A stretch of 64,000 nucleotides of DNA from positions 1 to 64,000 of the forward strand of contig NZ_BMGL01000010.1 in assembly GCF_014640175.1 (NCBI RefSeq). Reading direction: 5' to 3'. The notes beneath the pieces were generated by a model. That model was not told the origin of the DNA. It saw only the letters and a program-made list of their open reading frames with translations, and did not search any database. The stretch is from Psychroflexus salis (lineage in GTDB: Bacteria > Bacteroidota > Bacteroidia > Flavobacteriales > Flavobacteriaceae). Shown piece after piece: positions 26,042 through 34,484 of this stretch (the first letter of the stretch is position 1; the number at the start of each line of letters is the position of its first letter). Position numbers and translations under genes: made by a program.

Positions 26042-27505
26042 TTAATAAATTAAAGGAGCTGTAAGTAGTACGAACAAAATAACTAAAATTGGTCCTAATA
26101 TTCCTAATAAAACACCACCATATCTAAATTCTTTTTGTTCTAACATGCCCGTACTAAACGAAATTGCATTGGGTGGAGTCGAAACAGGAAGCAATAATGC
26201 ACAAGAAGCACTCAAAGCAATAATGAAAACCATAACCGATGGCCTGCCTAACTGATTAAGTTGCACTAAAGAAATACTAATAGGAATCATAATAGTTGCA
26301 GTTGCTGTATTACTCATAATGTTCGATAAAATTACAGTTATTAAACCAAATACTAAATACATTACATAAATGTTGATATTTTCAAAAGCGACTAAACTTA
26401 TAAAATAATCGGCTAAACCATATTGTTGTACAGCTAAACCTAAAGCTAAACCACCGGCTACAAGCATTAATGTATCCCATGGAAGTTGCCGTACTTCATC
26501 AGAATCTACAATACCCAACATGGTTAAACCCACAATTGGAATTCCTGATACCATAGCCACAGGAATCCCTGTCCATTGTGAAGATAGCCAAAAAAACAAT
26601 GTAATGCCTAAGATAACCAGCATGATGCGTTGTTGTTTTTTTTGATGCTGTGCTTCACCATGATCGTCTTCATCGTCAATTTTGGTTTGTTCGTTGCTTA
26701 AAAAATCTAATGAAAGTGTTTTCGCTTTAAACGTATATTTTAATAATAAAGCCTTCCAAAAGATAAAAATAAGCAATAAGGAAACCGGTACACCAATCAG
26801 CATCCATTCAATAAAACTAATAGATATGCCAATACCTTCTAGCGCACCCACAGCAATAGCATTTGGCGCTGAACCTATAATAGTTCCCATTCCACCAATA
26901 GCTGCAGCTGTTGGAATGCCGATTAGCAAAGACTTTGTAATCGGTGCAGATTTACCAAATTGAGTAAGTATTGGAGAAATTGTGGCTATCATCATAGCAG
27001 TTGTTGCCGTGTTACTCATTAACATAGAAAGTATTCCAGTAATCATCATCAAACCCAAAAGAATATATTTGGATTGGTTACCAAGTTTAGGGACTGTTAT
27101 GCGCAATAAAGCAGCATCAAGCTTAGTTTTTTTCATGCCTTCTGCTAGAAAAAAGCCGCCTAAAAATAACCATATCACCGAATCAGACCAAGTATCGACA
27201 TATTGTTTTACATCTTCAGCTTCTTGATAACCTAAACTAAAAACCAAATATCCTACAATTAAAATACCTACTGCAAATGGTGGAATGGCCTCGGTAACCC
27301 AAAGAGCAATAGCAAAAAACAAAATAAACATTACATTAGTTTGCGGATCTGTAAAACTGTCGTCTTTTAACAAATACACACCTGCAAAACCAATTAATAA
27401 GGATACTACAAACATAGTAAGCCTGCTTTGCCAATTAATGCGTTTATAAATTTTATTGTTAAGCTTAACGAGAAATTTTAAGGCATATCTTCTAGAGTCT
27501 GGCAT
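26042..27505 (-). CDS. SLC13/DASS-family sodium:dicarboxylate-type transporter
   Basis: A 487-residue inner-membrane transporter with about eleven helices. The two SNT signature motifs are present in inverted-repeat halves (SNTATTAMMIA in the first, SNTATATIMIP in the second), together with the C-terminal PVSTPPNAISFSTGM motif. Family members take up succinate, malate, citrate or sulfate with sodium. A charged cytoplasmic loop (about 270-295, with DDEDDHGEAQHQKKQQ) splits the halves. It is divergent from rocD over a 205-bp gap; the substrate is not determinable. Confidence 0.9.
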   Translation of the reverse strand: MPDSRRYALKFLVKLNNKIYKRINWQSRLTMFVVSLLIGFAGVYLLKDDSFTDPQTNVMFILFFAIALWVTEAIPPFAVGILIVGYLVFSLGYQEAEDVKQYVDTWSDSVIWLFLGGFFLAEGMKKTKLDAALLRITVPKLGNQSKYILLGLMMITGILSMLMSNTATTAMMIATISPILTQFGKSAPITKSLLIGIPTAAAIGGMGTIIGSAPNAIAVGALEGIGISISFIEWMLIGVPVSLLLIFIFWKALLLKYTFKAKTLSLDFLSNEQTKIDDEDDHGEAQHQKKQQRIMLVILGITLFFWLSSQWTGIPVAMVSGIPIVGLTMLGIVDSDEVRQLPWDTLMLVAGGLALGLAVQQYGLADYFISLVAFENINIYVMYLVFGLITVILSNIMSNTATATIMIPISISLVQLNQLGRPSVMVFIIALSASCALLLPVSTPPNAISFSTGMLEQKEFRYGGVLLGILGPILVILFVLLTAPLIY

Positions 27506-27664
27506 AAATTGATATTGGTTTTATAAGTGCAAAATTCGTTATTTGTATAAACATTAAAAATGACGAATATCAACTAGCTAATTTATTAATAATTGCGCTT
27601 ATTTAAAACTAAATTAAATTAGATTATTCCTATTTATTTCTAGATTCTTTGCAAAAAAAAGATT

Positions 27665-27697
27665 TTTGTTGTTTATTTTTACGAAATATTAATTTTG
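27665..27697 (+). promoter_or_regulatory. Bacteroidota-type promoter of rocD
   Basis: A TTTG -33 element (27665-27668) is followed 21 bp later by TAATTTTG (27690-27697), matching the TAnnTTTG -7 consensus. The rocD ATG is only 13 bp further on, implying a very short 5' untranslated leader. Confidence 0.6.
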
Positions 27698-27710
27698 ATA
27701 ATATACTTAT

Positions 27711-28991
27711 ATGAAAGTTGAAGACATTACAAGTTCTGAACAAGCCATTGCATTAGAAGACCAACACGGAGCACACAATTACCACCCCTTGCCAGCGGTT
27801 TTAAAAAAGGGTAAAGGTGTTTTTGTTTGGGATGTAGAAAATAAAAAATATTACGATTTTCTTTCTGCTTATTCTGCTGTTAATCAAGGGCATTGCCATC
27901 CTAGAATTGTAAATGCCATGACTAAACAAGCAGAGACTATCACGCTTACATCTCGGGCTTTTCATAACAATGTATTGGGTGTGTTTGAGAAATACGCTAC
28001 GGAGTATTTTGATTTTGATAAACTATTACCCATGAATACAGGTGCTGAAGCGGTCGAAACTGCTATTAAAATTTGTAGAAAATGGGCTTACGAGAAAAAA
28101 GGTATTGCCGAAACTGAAGCGCAAATTGTTGTTTTTGAAAATAATTTTCATGGAAGAACAACAACCATAATTTCGTTTAGTAATGATGAAGGTGCACGTA
28201 AAAACTTTGGTCCTTACACGCCAGGATTTATAAAAATTGCCTACGATGATACTCATTCTTTAGAAGAAATTTTAAAAGAAAATAAAAATATAGCAGGGGT
28301 TTTGATTGAGCCTATTCAAGGTGAAGCAGGAGTTTACACACCAGCCGACAGCTTTATTCCTAAAGTAAAAGAATTGTGTAATGCACACAATGTTTTATTT
28401 ATGGCAGACGAAATTCAAACTGGTATTGCTCGAACTGGAGCTTTACTCGCAGTTTGTGGAAAATGCGATTGCCAAGGTCATTGTGAGCGCCAAGCAACTT
28501 ATTCGCGACCAGATTTGTTAATTTTAGGTAAAGCCTTATCTGGCGGAGCTTACCCAGTATCTGCTGTTTTAGCCGATAACGAAGTAATGAATGTAATTCA
28601 GCCTGGTCAACACGGTTCTACTTTTGGTGGTAACCCTGTTGCTGCTGCGGTAGCAATGGAAGCACTAGAAGTGGTACGCGATGAAAAACTAGCGCAAAAT
28701 GCCAGAAAATTAGGTGATTTATTCAGAAGTGAATTAAACCGTTATATAGTAGATTCTAGTGTAGTAAATCTTGTTCGTGGTCGTGGCTTATTAAATGCAA
28801 TTGTTATTAACGATGCTGAAGATTCTTCTACCGCTTGGGACATTTGCGTTGCTTTAAAAGAAAATGGCTTGTTAGCAAAACCAACACATGGCAATATTAT
28901 TCGTTTTGCACCACCATTGGTAATTAACGAAGAACAAATCTTAGATTGTGTAAAAATTATTACAGATACCTTAAAGCAATTTGAAAAGTAA
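27711..28991 (+). CDS. rocD: Ornithine aminotransferase with cysteine-rich insertion
   Basis: A class III PLP aminotransferase converting ornithine and 2-oxoglutarate to glutamate-semialdehyde and glutamate. Landmarks are QGHCHPRI, FHGRTTTIISFS, DEIQTGIARTG and the PLP lysine in LGKALSGGAYPVSAV. The 426-aa protein is about 15-20 residues longer than typical because of an insertion near 249-262 carrying C249, C252, C254 and C258 (CGKCDCQGHC), a potential metal-binding loop placed shortly before the active-site lysine. Transcription is terminated by a good hairpin shared with umuC. Confidence 0.95.
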   Translation: MKVEDITSSEQAIALEDQHGAHNYHPLPAVLKKGKGVFVWDVENKKYYDFLSAYSAVNQGHCHPRIVNAMTKQAETITLTSRAFHNNVLGVFEKYATEYFDFDKLLPMNTGAEAVETAIKICRKWAYEKKGIAETEAQIVVFENNFHGRTTTIISFSNDEGARKNFGPYTPGFIKIAYDDTHSLEEILKENKNIAGVLIEPIQGEAGVYTPADSFIPKVKELCNAHNVLFMADEIQTGIARTGALLAVCGKCDCQGHCERQATYSRPDLLILGKALSGGAYPVSAVLADNEVMNVIQPGQHGSTFGGNPVAAAVAMEALEVVRDEKLAQNARKLGDLFRSELNRYIVDSSVVNLVRGRGLLNAIVINDAEDSSTAWDICVALKENGLLAKPTHGNIIRFAPPLVINEEQILDCVKIITDTLKQFEK

Positions 28992-29014
28992 ACTGCTTTA
29001 GCTTTATAAAAATT

Positions 29015-29044
29015 AACCGCTTACATTTAAAAATATAAGCGGTT
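29015..29044. terminator. Bidirectional terminator between rocD and umuC
   Basis: A 9-bp perfect stem AACCGCTTA (29015-29023) / TAAGCGGTT (29036-29044) with a 12-nt AT loop is followed by six T on the plus strand. It sits between convergent stops, 23 bp after rocD and just before the umuC stop. Confidence 0.8.
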
Positions 29045-29046
29045 TT

Positions 29047-30312
29047 TTATTTGCAATTTGCAGTAATTATTTCGCTTAAGTTGGTAGTGTAGCGTTTCGA
29101 TAAACGCTCTTGGCGCATTTTCCAAGTACGCTTTAAATCTTGACAAGCAAATTTTATTTTTTCATTGCCAATACGTCTGTTTAAGGCATCAACATGTTTC
29201 ATTAATTTCTGATGTTTTGGATTTTCTTTACTAAATAGAGCCAATTGCCTGTTATTTGCAGGAGTTAATCCCATAGCTATTACACCAGCTTTTTTGTATT
29301 GAAATCCTTTTGCATAAATTTGGTTTAATCCCTGAACGGCATACTTAACCAAATCTATACTAGAGTTGCTAGGATAAGCTAATTTAATAGTTATGCTTTT
29401 TCCATATTGTGGTGCATTAGCTTGAAATTTATTGGTTTTCAAAAAAACCATGAGTACTTGGCAACAGCTTTTTTGTTTGCGCATTTTTTCTCCACAAGCA
29501 ATAGCGAAACTACTTACCCGTTCTTTTATGTATTCGAAATCTTCGTATTGTGTATCGAACGATCGAGTAGTGGCAATGGCTTTTTTATTAGCTACTTCTT
29601 CTAAGCTTAAGCAAGCTTCACCGCTCAATTCTTTTTTTAAGCGTAAACCTACTACCGTCATGTGTTTTCTTACCCAATCGTCAGGCAATTTTGTAAAGTC
29701 AAAAGCAGTATTGATGTTGTGTTTTTGCAAGCGAATAGCGTGTTGACTTCCAATTCCCCAAACCTCGTTAATTTTAAGCCATTTTAGAGCTTTAATGCGT
29801 TGCTTTTCAGTTTGCATTACATAAATTCCTTGTGTGTATTCTGGAAATTTTTTAGCAATTCGGTTAGCTAATTTAGCCAAAGCTTTGGTAGGAGCAATAC
29901 CTACGCTAATAGGAACACCTGTTCCTTTTTCAACACGGTACTTCATTTGCATTCCTAAACTTTGTAAGTCGAAATAAGTTTCATAGCCTATAAATTGTAA
30001 AAAAGCTTCATCGATGCTATAAATTTCTAGATCAGGTGTAAATTCAGCCAATAAATTCATTACACGTGCACTCATATCGCCATACAAGGCATAATTAGAT
30101 GAAAATACATGAATATGGTGTTGTTCAAATATTTTTTGGTATTTAAAAGCTGGTGCGCCCATCGGGATTCCTAAGGCTTTGGCTTCGTTGCTTCTGGCAA
30201 TTACACAACCATCGTTATTCGATAAAATAGCAACGGGCTTCCCATTTAAATCAGGTTGAAACACCCGTTCACAGGATGCGTAAAAGTTATTACAATCTAC
30301 CAATGCAAACAT
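29047..30312 (-). CDS. umuC: Y-family translesion DNA polymerase UmuC
   Basis: A 421-residue Y-family polymerase. The metal-binding N-terminus is DCNNFYASCERVF (D6), the second catalytic motif is YSIDEAFLQF, and SVGIAPTKALAKLANRIAKK is the conserved palm/thumb segment. The C-terminal part (about 240-421) corresponds to the little finger and the DUF4113-like tail of UmuC. It replicates across DNA lesions after UmuD processing. Its start is 1 bp after the umuD stop, so both are translated from one transcript. Confidence 0.96.
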   Translation of the reverse strand: MFALVDCNNFYASCERVFQPDLNGKPVAILSNNDGCVIARSNEAKALGIPMGAPAFKYQKIFEQHHIHVFSSNYALYGDMSARVMNLLAEFTPDLEIYSIDEAFLQFIGYETYFDLQSLGMQMKYRVEKGTGVPISVGIAPTKALAKLANRIAKKFPEYTQGIYVMQTEKQRIKALKWLKINEVWGIGSQHAIRLQKHNINTAFDFTKLPDDWVRKHMTVVGLRLKKELSGEACLSLEEVANKKAIATTRSFDTQYEDFEYIKERVSSFAIACGEKMRKQKSCCQVLMVFLKTNKFQANAPQYGKSITIKLAYPSNSSIDLVKYAVQGLNQIYAKGFQYKKAGVIAMGLTPANNRQLALFSKENPKHQKLMKHVDALNRRIGNEKIKFACQDLKRTWKMRQERLSKRYTTNLSEIITANCK

Positions 30313-30313
30313 C

Positions 30314-30757
30314 TTACATTACATTTTTAATTACGGTAGTAACAATTCCCCAAATCATAAAATCGTTGTCTTCGGTAACTAAAATAGGTTGGTATTTTTC
30401 ATTTTCGGCAACCAGCCAAATTTTATCTTTTGCTATGGCTATTCGTTTTACGGTAAATTCTCCATCGATAAAACAAACGGCTATTTTGTTATTGCTCGGC
30501 TCCAAACTTTTATCGATAATAAGCAAGTCACCATCGTTTAAACCTGCATTAATCATGCTATCACCACGGACTCTACCATAAAATGTAGTACTGGGATGCT
30601 TAATTAACTCTTGGTTTAAATCGATACTTAAATCTAAAAAATCGTCTGCTGGACTCGGAAATCCCGCACTAATCCCTTCTTTTATAAAAGGAAGAATAGT
30701 TGATTTTTCTATTTTAGGTTGAAAAATTTCTAGGATTTGATTGGAAATTACACGCAT
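30314..30757 (-). CDS. umuD: UmuD-type S24 self-cleaving protease
   Basis: A 147-residue LexA/UmuD-family protein without a DNA-binding domain. The self-cleavage site fits Ala31-Gly32 (ISAGFPSPADD), the nucleophile is Ser67 (RGDSMINAG) and the general base Lys104 (FTVKRIA). RecA-stimulated autocleavage would activate UmuC. Immediately upstream, a TATTTTTG -7 element overlaps the end of a 34-bp palindrome, indicating regulated transcription. Confidence 0.94.
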   Translation of the reverse strand: MRVISNQILEIFQPKIEKSTILPFIKEGISAGFPSPADDFLDLSIDLNQELIKHPSTTFYGRVRGDSMINAGLNDGDLLIIDKSLEPSNNKIAVCFIDGEFTVKRIAIAKDKIWLVAENEKYQPILVTEDNDFMIWGIVTTVIKNVM

Positions 30758-30781
30758 ATCTCACTTTCATTTATACAAAAA

Positions 30782-30815
30782 TAGGATTATTTCCGTTTAA
30801 ATGGAAATAATCCTA
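30782..30815 (-). terminator. Perfect 13-bp inverted repeat: ovoA terminator and/or umuDC operator
   Basis: TAGGATTATTTCC (30782-30794) and GGAAATAATCCTA (30803-30815) form a perfect stem around an 8-base loop. On the minus strand it follows the ovoA stop by about 66 bp and is trailed by TTTTTG, so it can act as a terminator. It also covers the -10 to -40 region of the likely umuD promoter (TATTTTTG at 30776-30783), a position expected of an operator. The sequence cannot decide between the two roles, and both may be true. Confidence 0.7.
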
Positions 30816-30881
30816 AACATTAACTTTTGTTTGAAAAGTGATAGCCTAAGTAGGTTTCAAAAAAATATTCAGTTTACAAAC

Positions 30882-32987
30882 TTACTTTTTCTTCCAAATA
30901 CTTACTTCTGAAATTATTACATCAAAATCCCGACTCGATTTTCTGGTTAAGTACTTTAAATCGAAAGGTTTTTCAACCAAGGTAAATTGGCTGGATAAAA
31001 TATGTTGAATCGTTTCGATGGATTTTACGGGTTCTCCATCTTTTTTAAAGCCACCTAGCCAGTTTTCTTTTGGAGTAATGGCTTTATTCCACTGGTAAGA
31101 AGAACCTAGTATAAAAATACCATCTTTACGTATTCTTTTGTGAATTTCGTTTAAAAGGAGCTGCGGATTTTGCAATTCTTCTAATAAATTAAAAGCTACA
31201 ATAGCATCAAAATCCTTGTATCTTTCTTTTAATTTCATAGCATCATCTTGCATGAAAAGCACAGGATTGATAGGCTTTTCAAGTCTTAAATTATTTAGTA
31301 AAACATCTTTAAAAACTTGCAAATCGCCTTCATCTTTTACCACATAACGCAACAGTCCATTTTTTTGCAGTTCTATGGCTGGTTGAATAAAACGGGCTGA
31401 TGCATCTATTGCTGTAACTTGTTTGAAATTTTGAGCTGCTTCAAAAGCTAATCTGCCAGTATTGCAATTCAAATCTAACAGGTTTTTAGTTGAAGGATTA
31501 GCAATGTGTTTTTTAAGTATTTCATTCAATTGAAGCGGTAATTTTTCAATACCTAAATAATTTGCACCATAGTTTTGCTCACATGAAATAGCTACTTCTT
31601 CGTCGGTTACATAACTATCTACTCTAATTTCAGGCTCCTGTTCAGATTCAACATATCGAAATCCTGCATGCTGATAAAAATGCCTACGAAAAGCATAGCG
31701 TGCATGTAGCGTAGCTTCGTTACCCGTAGAAATCCACGAACCACCTTTAATTAAATTGTGTTTACCATCGAAGGTAGGTGTTGAGAAATCGTCGTATAAG
31801 GGATGCACTTTAAAACCGGCATAGCCTGTAATAGGAGTTTCTGTCCATTGCCAAACATTACCCATTACATCGAAGAAATCTCCAAACGAAAATTTGTTAA
31901 CGGGGCAGGATGATGTGTAGTGTTCTAAATTAATATTGCCAGGTGCAACATTCCATTGGTCTGCATCTTTAATTTTACAATGGTTTACTAATTTATACCA
32001 TTCTGCTTCAGTTGGTAATCGTAATTTTTTTGAAGTTTTAGCAGATTTCCAGTTACAGAAGGCTTTGGCTTCTAAATAGTTAATTTCGGCAGGAAAACTC
32101 CATTTCATCGGAACAACCTGCGTCATTAATCGTAATTTATAGCTATTGCTTTCCTTTACCCAAAATTGGGGGTGTTCTGCTTGTTTGTAATTTTTCCACG
32201 ACCAACCTTCTTCGGTCCACCATTGTTCAGTATGGTAGCCATTATCTTTTATAAATTCATAAAATTCGGCATTAGAAACTAGGTATTTAGCAACTTTAAA
32301 ATCTTCAATAGTTTCTTTGTGGTTGCCATATTCTAAATCCCAACCATATAAATAATGTTGGTGCGATTTACCTAAACTTATCTCTCCACCTTTAATAGGA
32401 AGAAGTTCGTTTGTAGGAATTTCATTATCTTCTTTATATACTTCATTAAAAATACCGTTTTGTAGTTTATCTACAGGTAATTGCCTAATTAATACAGAAG
32501 AAGTTTCAATGTGTATGTTTTGATGTTCAATGCCCATAATAATCGGCCAAAATGGGTTTTCCCAATTAATAGGAAGTTGTAAAGGCAAATCTTTTATTAA
32601 TTGGGCAACAGTTTTTTGAACGGTTTTTCGGTAGAATCGAACTTCATCAACACTTGGCCAATTGTAATTTTTCTCATTTAAATCGTCCCAAGACATTTCG
32701 TCTACACCAATAGCAAACATCGATTCGAATTCTGGGTTAATGTGCGAAGGTAGAAGTCCAGCTAAAACCAATTTGTTTACGAAAAAACAAGATGTATGTC
32801 CGTAGTAAAAAATAAGTGGATGCCGCAAAGGATCTGCACGCATATAAAATGCATCTTCAACTTGTAAAGTTTCGTATAATTTGGTGTCTAGCTCAAAGGT
32901 GCGATTAAAATAATCTAAAATTTCTTGTCGTTTTAAGTCGCTTATACCTTCAACTAAATTTGGTGTTTTAATATTAAATTCTTCCAT
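30882..32987 (-). CDS. ovoA: 5-histidylcysteine sulfoxide synthase / mercaptohistidine N-methyltransferase OvoA
   Basis: A 701-residue three-domain ovothiol enzyme. The N-terminal DinB-like domain (about 20-175) has YYGHTS (H64) and the iron motif EHQNIHIE (H155, H159, E161). The FGE-sulfatase-like domain (about 195-450) has GGEISLGKS, LRLPTEAEWY, MGNVWQWTE and HARYAFRRHFYQHAGFR. The C-terminal SAM methyltransferase (about 470-701) begins YGANYLGIEKLP, with motif I LDLNCNTGR and ARFIQPAIELQ. It joins cysteine to the histidine imidazole with O2 and later methylates the ring. The MT domain and the overall sequence separate it from EgtB. No ovoB lyase is adjacent; the only partner is a GNAT gene 9 bp upstream. 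Confidence 0.93.
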   Translation of the reverse strand: MEEFNIKTPNLVEGISDLKRQEILDYFNRTFELDTKLYETLQVEDAFYMRADPLRHPLIFYYGHTSCFFVNKLVLAGLLPSHINPEFESMFAIGVDEMSWDDLNEKNYNWPSVDEVRFYRKTVQKTVAQLIKDLPLQLPINWENPFWPIIMGIEHQNIHIETSSVLIRQLPVDKLQNGIFNEVYKEDNEIPTNELLPIKGGEISLGKSHQHYLYGWDLEYGNHKETIEDFKVAKYLVSNAEFYEFIKDNGYHTEQWWTEEGWSWKNYKQAEHPQFWVKESNSYKLRLMTQVVPMKWSFPAEINYLEAKAFCNWKSAKTSKKLRLPTEAEWYKLVNHCKIKDADQWNVAPGNINLEHYTSSCPVNKFSFGDFFDVMGNVWQWTETPITGYAGFKVHPLYDDFSTPTFDGKHNLIKGGSWISTGNEATLHARYAFRRHFYQHAGFRYVESEQEPEIRVDSYVTDEEVAISCEQNYGANYLGIEKLPLQLNEILKKHIANPSTKNLLDLNCNTGRLAFEAAQNFKQVTAIDASARFIQPAIELQKNGLLRYVVKDEGDLQVFKDVLLNNLRLEKPINPVLFMQDDAMKLKERYKDFDAIVAFNLLEELQNPQLLLNEIHKRIRKDGIFILGSSYQWNKAITPKENWLGGFKKDGEPVKSIETIQHILSSQFTLVEKPFDLKYLTRKSSRDFDVIISEVSIWKKK

Positions 32988-32996
32988 AAATAAGGC

Positions 32997-33530
32997 TTAA
33001 ATCAACTTAAGCATATAATTTTTATACATTGTAAATTTTTCGTTGGTTTGGGGTCTAACTTTTTCTTGTGTAATAGTTCCGCAGTTAGTAAAGCCTGCTT
33101 TCTCATATAATTTAACTGCAGCTTCATTTTTTTCCCAAACACGCAACAGAACTTGATTAATGTCAGCATTTAAATTGCTTTCAAAAAATTGTAGGAGTTG
33201 CTTTCCTAAACCTTTTCCGCGAAAATTCTCATCTACCAGCACTTCAGTTATGTAAAGCGTATGTTTATTATTAAATTGCTCTAGAATAGGTGTAGGGCAA
33301 TCTTTATCAAAATCGAGTGGCGTAGCGATTAAAGTAGCAATTAGTTGTTGTTGATTAAATGCAAAAATTCCGTAGCCAACATCAAACATAGCATCCAAAT
33401 AATACTCAGCATCGCTATCTGTTATTTTTTGTGCAGAAACACCTTTGGTAAATGCATTTAAATACAAATTTTTAAGTGTGTGCTTGTATCCTAAATACAT
33501 TTGACGATCTGCTTTTTCAAATCCTATCAT
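32997..33530 (-). CDS. GNAT-family acetyltransferase upstream of ovoA
   Basis: A 177-residue GNAT protein with the acetyl-CoA loop FRGKGLGKQLL preceded by LYITEVLVDE, and the later KLYEKAGFTN segment. It resembles RimI/aminoglycoside-acetyltransferase-like members with an unspecified amine substrate. It precedes ovoA by 9 bp on the same strand and is probably co-transcribed, but a role in ovothiol metabolism is not established. Confidence 0.88.
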   Translation of the reverse strand: MIGFEKADRQMYLGYKHTLKNLYLNAFTKGVSAQKITDSDAEYYLDAMFDVGYGIFAFNQQQLIATLIATPLDFDKDCPTPILEQFNNKHTLYITEVLVDENFRGKGLGKQLLQFFESNLNADINQVLLRVWEKNEAAVKLYEKAGFTNCGTITQEKVRPQTNEKFTMYKNYMLKLI

Positions 33531-33739
33531 AACTGCAAAAGTATTACTAATCCTATTTTAACAACTTTCATTTTTATTAAAAATTCATTAATTAATTTTT
33601 ATTTTTTTTCATAATAAGTTCAACAAAAAAAGGTAATTAATTTAAAGAAACTCTATACTTTTTTTGAATTCAATTTTTTGTATTTAAAAATTTGATAGAT
33701 AATTAACAAAATGACATTTAGCAGTTTAGCTTGAACAAC

Positions 33740-33747
33740 TAAATTTG
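33740..33747 (+). promoter_or_regulatory. Possible -7 element of msrA
   Basis: TAAATTTG matches TAnnTTTG and lies 13 bp before the msrA ATG, the same spacing as at rocD. No convincing TTTG -33 element is present at the ideal distance. The rest of the 230-bp divergent gap (33531-33760) is very AT-rich with nothing else recognisable. Confidence 0.4.
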
Positions 33748-33760
33748 CGAAAAAAAGAAA

Positions 33761-34414
33761 ATGAAATACTTTATTTTATGGTTGCTTGTAAGTTTTACCT
33801 GTTTTGGTTGCGTAGAAGCACAAGTACAACAGCCCAATTTTAAAAAACAAGATGTAAAACCTGTTGAAGTGGCCATGGAAAATGGTTTAGCCAAAGCCTA
33901 TTTTGCTAGTGGTTGTTTTTGGTGTGTAGAAGCAATTTATGAAAGTGTATATGGTGTAAAAAAGTCTATTTCTGGATACGCTGGCGGACATACGGAAAAT
34001 CCAACATACGAAGCCAGTAATACCGGTAGAACTGGCCATGCAGAAGCTGTTGAGATTATTTATAATCCTGAAAAAGTGAGCTTTAAAACGCTGGTAGATG
34101 TGTATTTTGGTTCTCAAAATATCGAGCAAGTTAATGGCCAAGGACCCGACCGCGGATCGCAATACCGATCGATTATTTTTTATCAAAATGAAGAACAAAA
34201 GCAAATTATTTTAAACAAAATTGAAGACTTGCAGCAAACTTATTCCTTAGTTGCTGCAGAAGTAATGCCATTCGAGAAGTTTTGGATTGCAGAAGATTAC
34301 CATCAAGATTATAAAAAATATCATCCTAATAATCCTTACATTCAAAAGGTTTCTAATCCTAGATTAATGAAGTTTAAAGAAAAGTTTCCTGAATTATTAA
34401 AAGAAAATAAATGA
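33761..34414 (+). CDS. msrA: Peptide methionine-(S)-sulfoxide reductase, exported
   Basis: MsrA reduces methionine-S-sulfoxide in oxidised proteins. The GCFWC active site is at 51-55 (nucleophile C52), followed by GYAGGHTENPTYE and a DRGSQYRSIIF motif. The first 24 residues form an export signal with a possible lipobox ending at C17 (TCFGC), so this copy acts in the periplasm or on the outer membrane. No MsrB domain is fused. It is likely transcribed from its own promoter, with rsgA 70 bp downstream. Confidence 0.95.
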   Translation: MKYFILWLLVSFTCFGCVEAQVQQPNFKKQDVKPVEVAMENGLAKAYFASGCFWCVEAIYESVYGVKKSISGYAGGHTENPTYEASNTGRTGHAEAVEIIYNPEKVSFKTLVDVYFGSQNIEQVNGQGPDRGSQYRSIIFYQNEEQKQIILNKIEDLQQTYSLVAAEVMPFEKFWIAEDYHQDYKKYHPNNPYIQKVSNPRLMKFKEKFPELLKENK

Positions 34415-34484
34415 TTGATTTTTCTTATTTCAAAAGGCTTTTTCCTTCAAATGAAGCATATTTGCTGAATAATAATTCATCAAT

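Noticed and set aside
29407-29746. Plus-strand ORFs opposite umuC
   Set aside because: They lie wholly antisense to a well-conserved polymerase gene and have no family features.
30882-32987. EgtB (ergothioneine) instead of OvoA
   Set aside because: The C-terminal methyltransferase domain and the OvoA-type N-terminal sequence (LRHPLIFYYGHTS, GVDEMSWDDL) identify the ovothiol enzyme; no egtD-type gene nearby.
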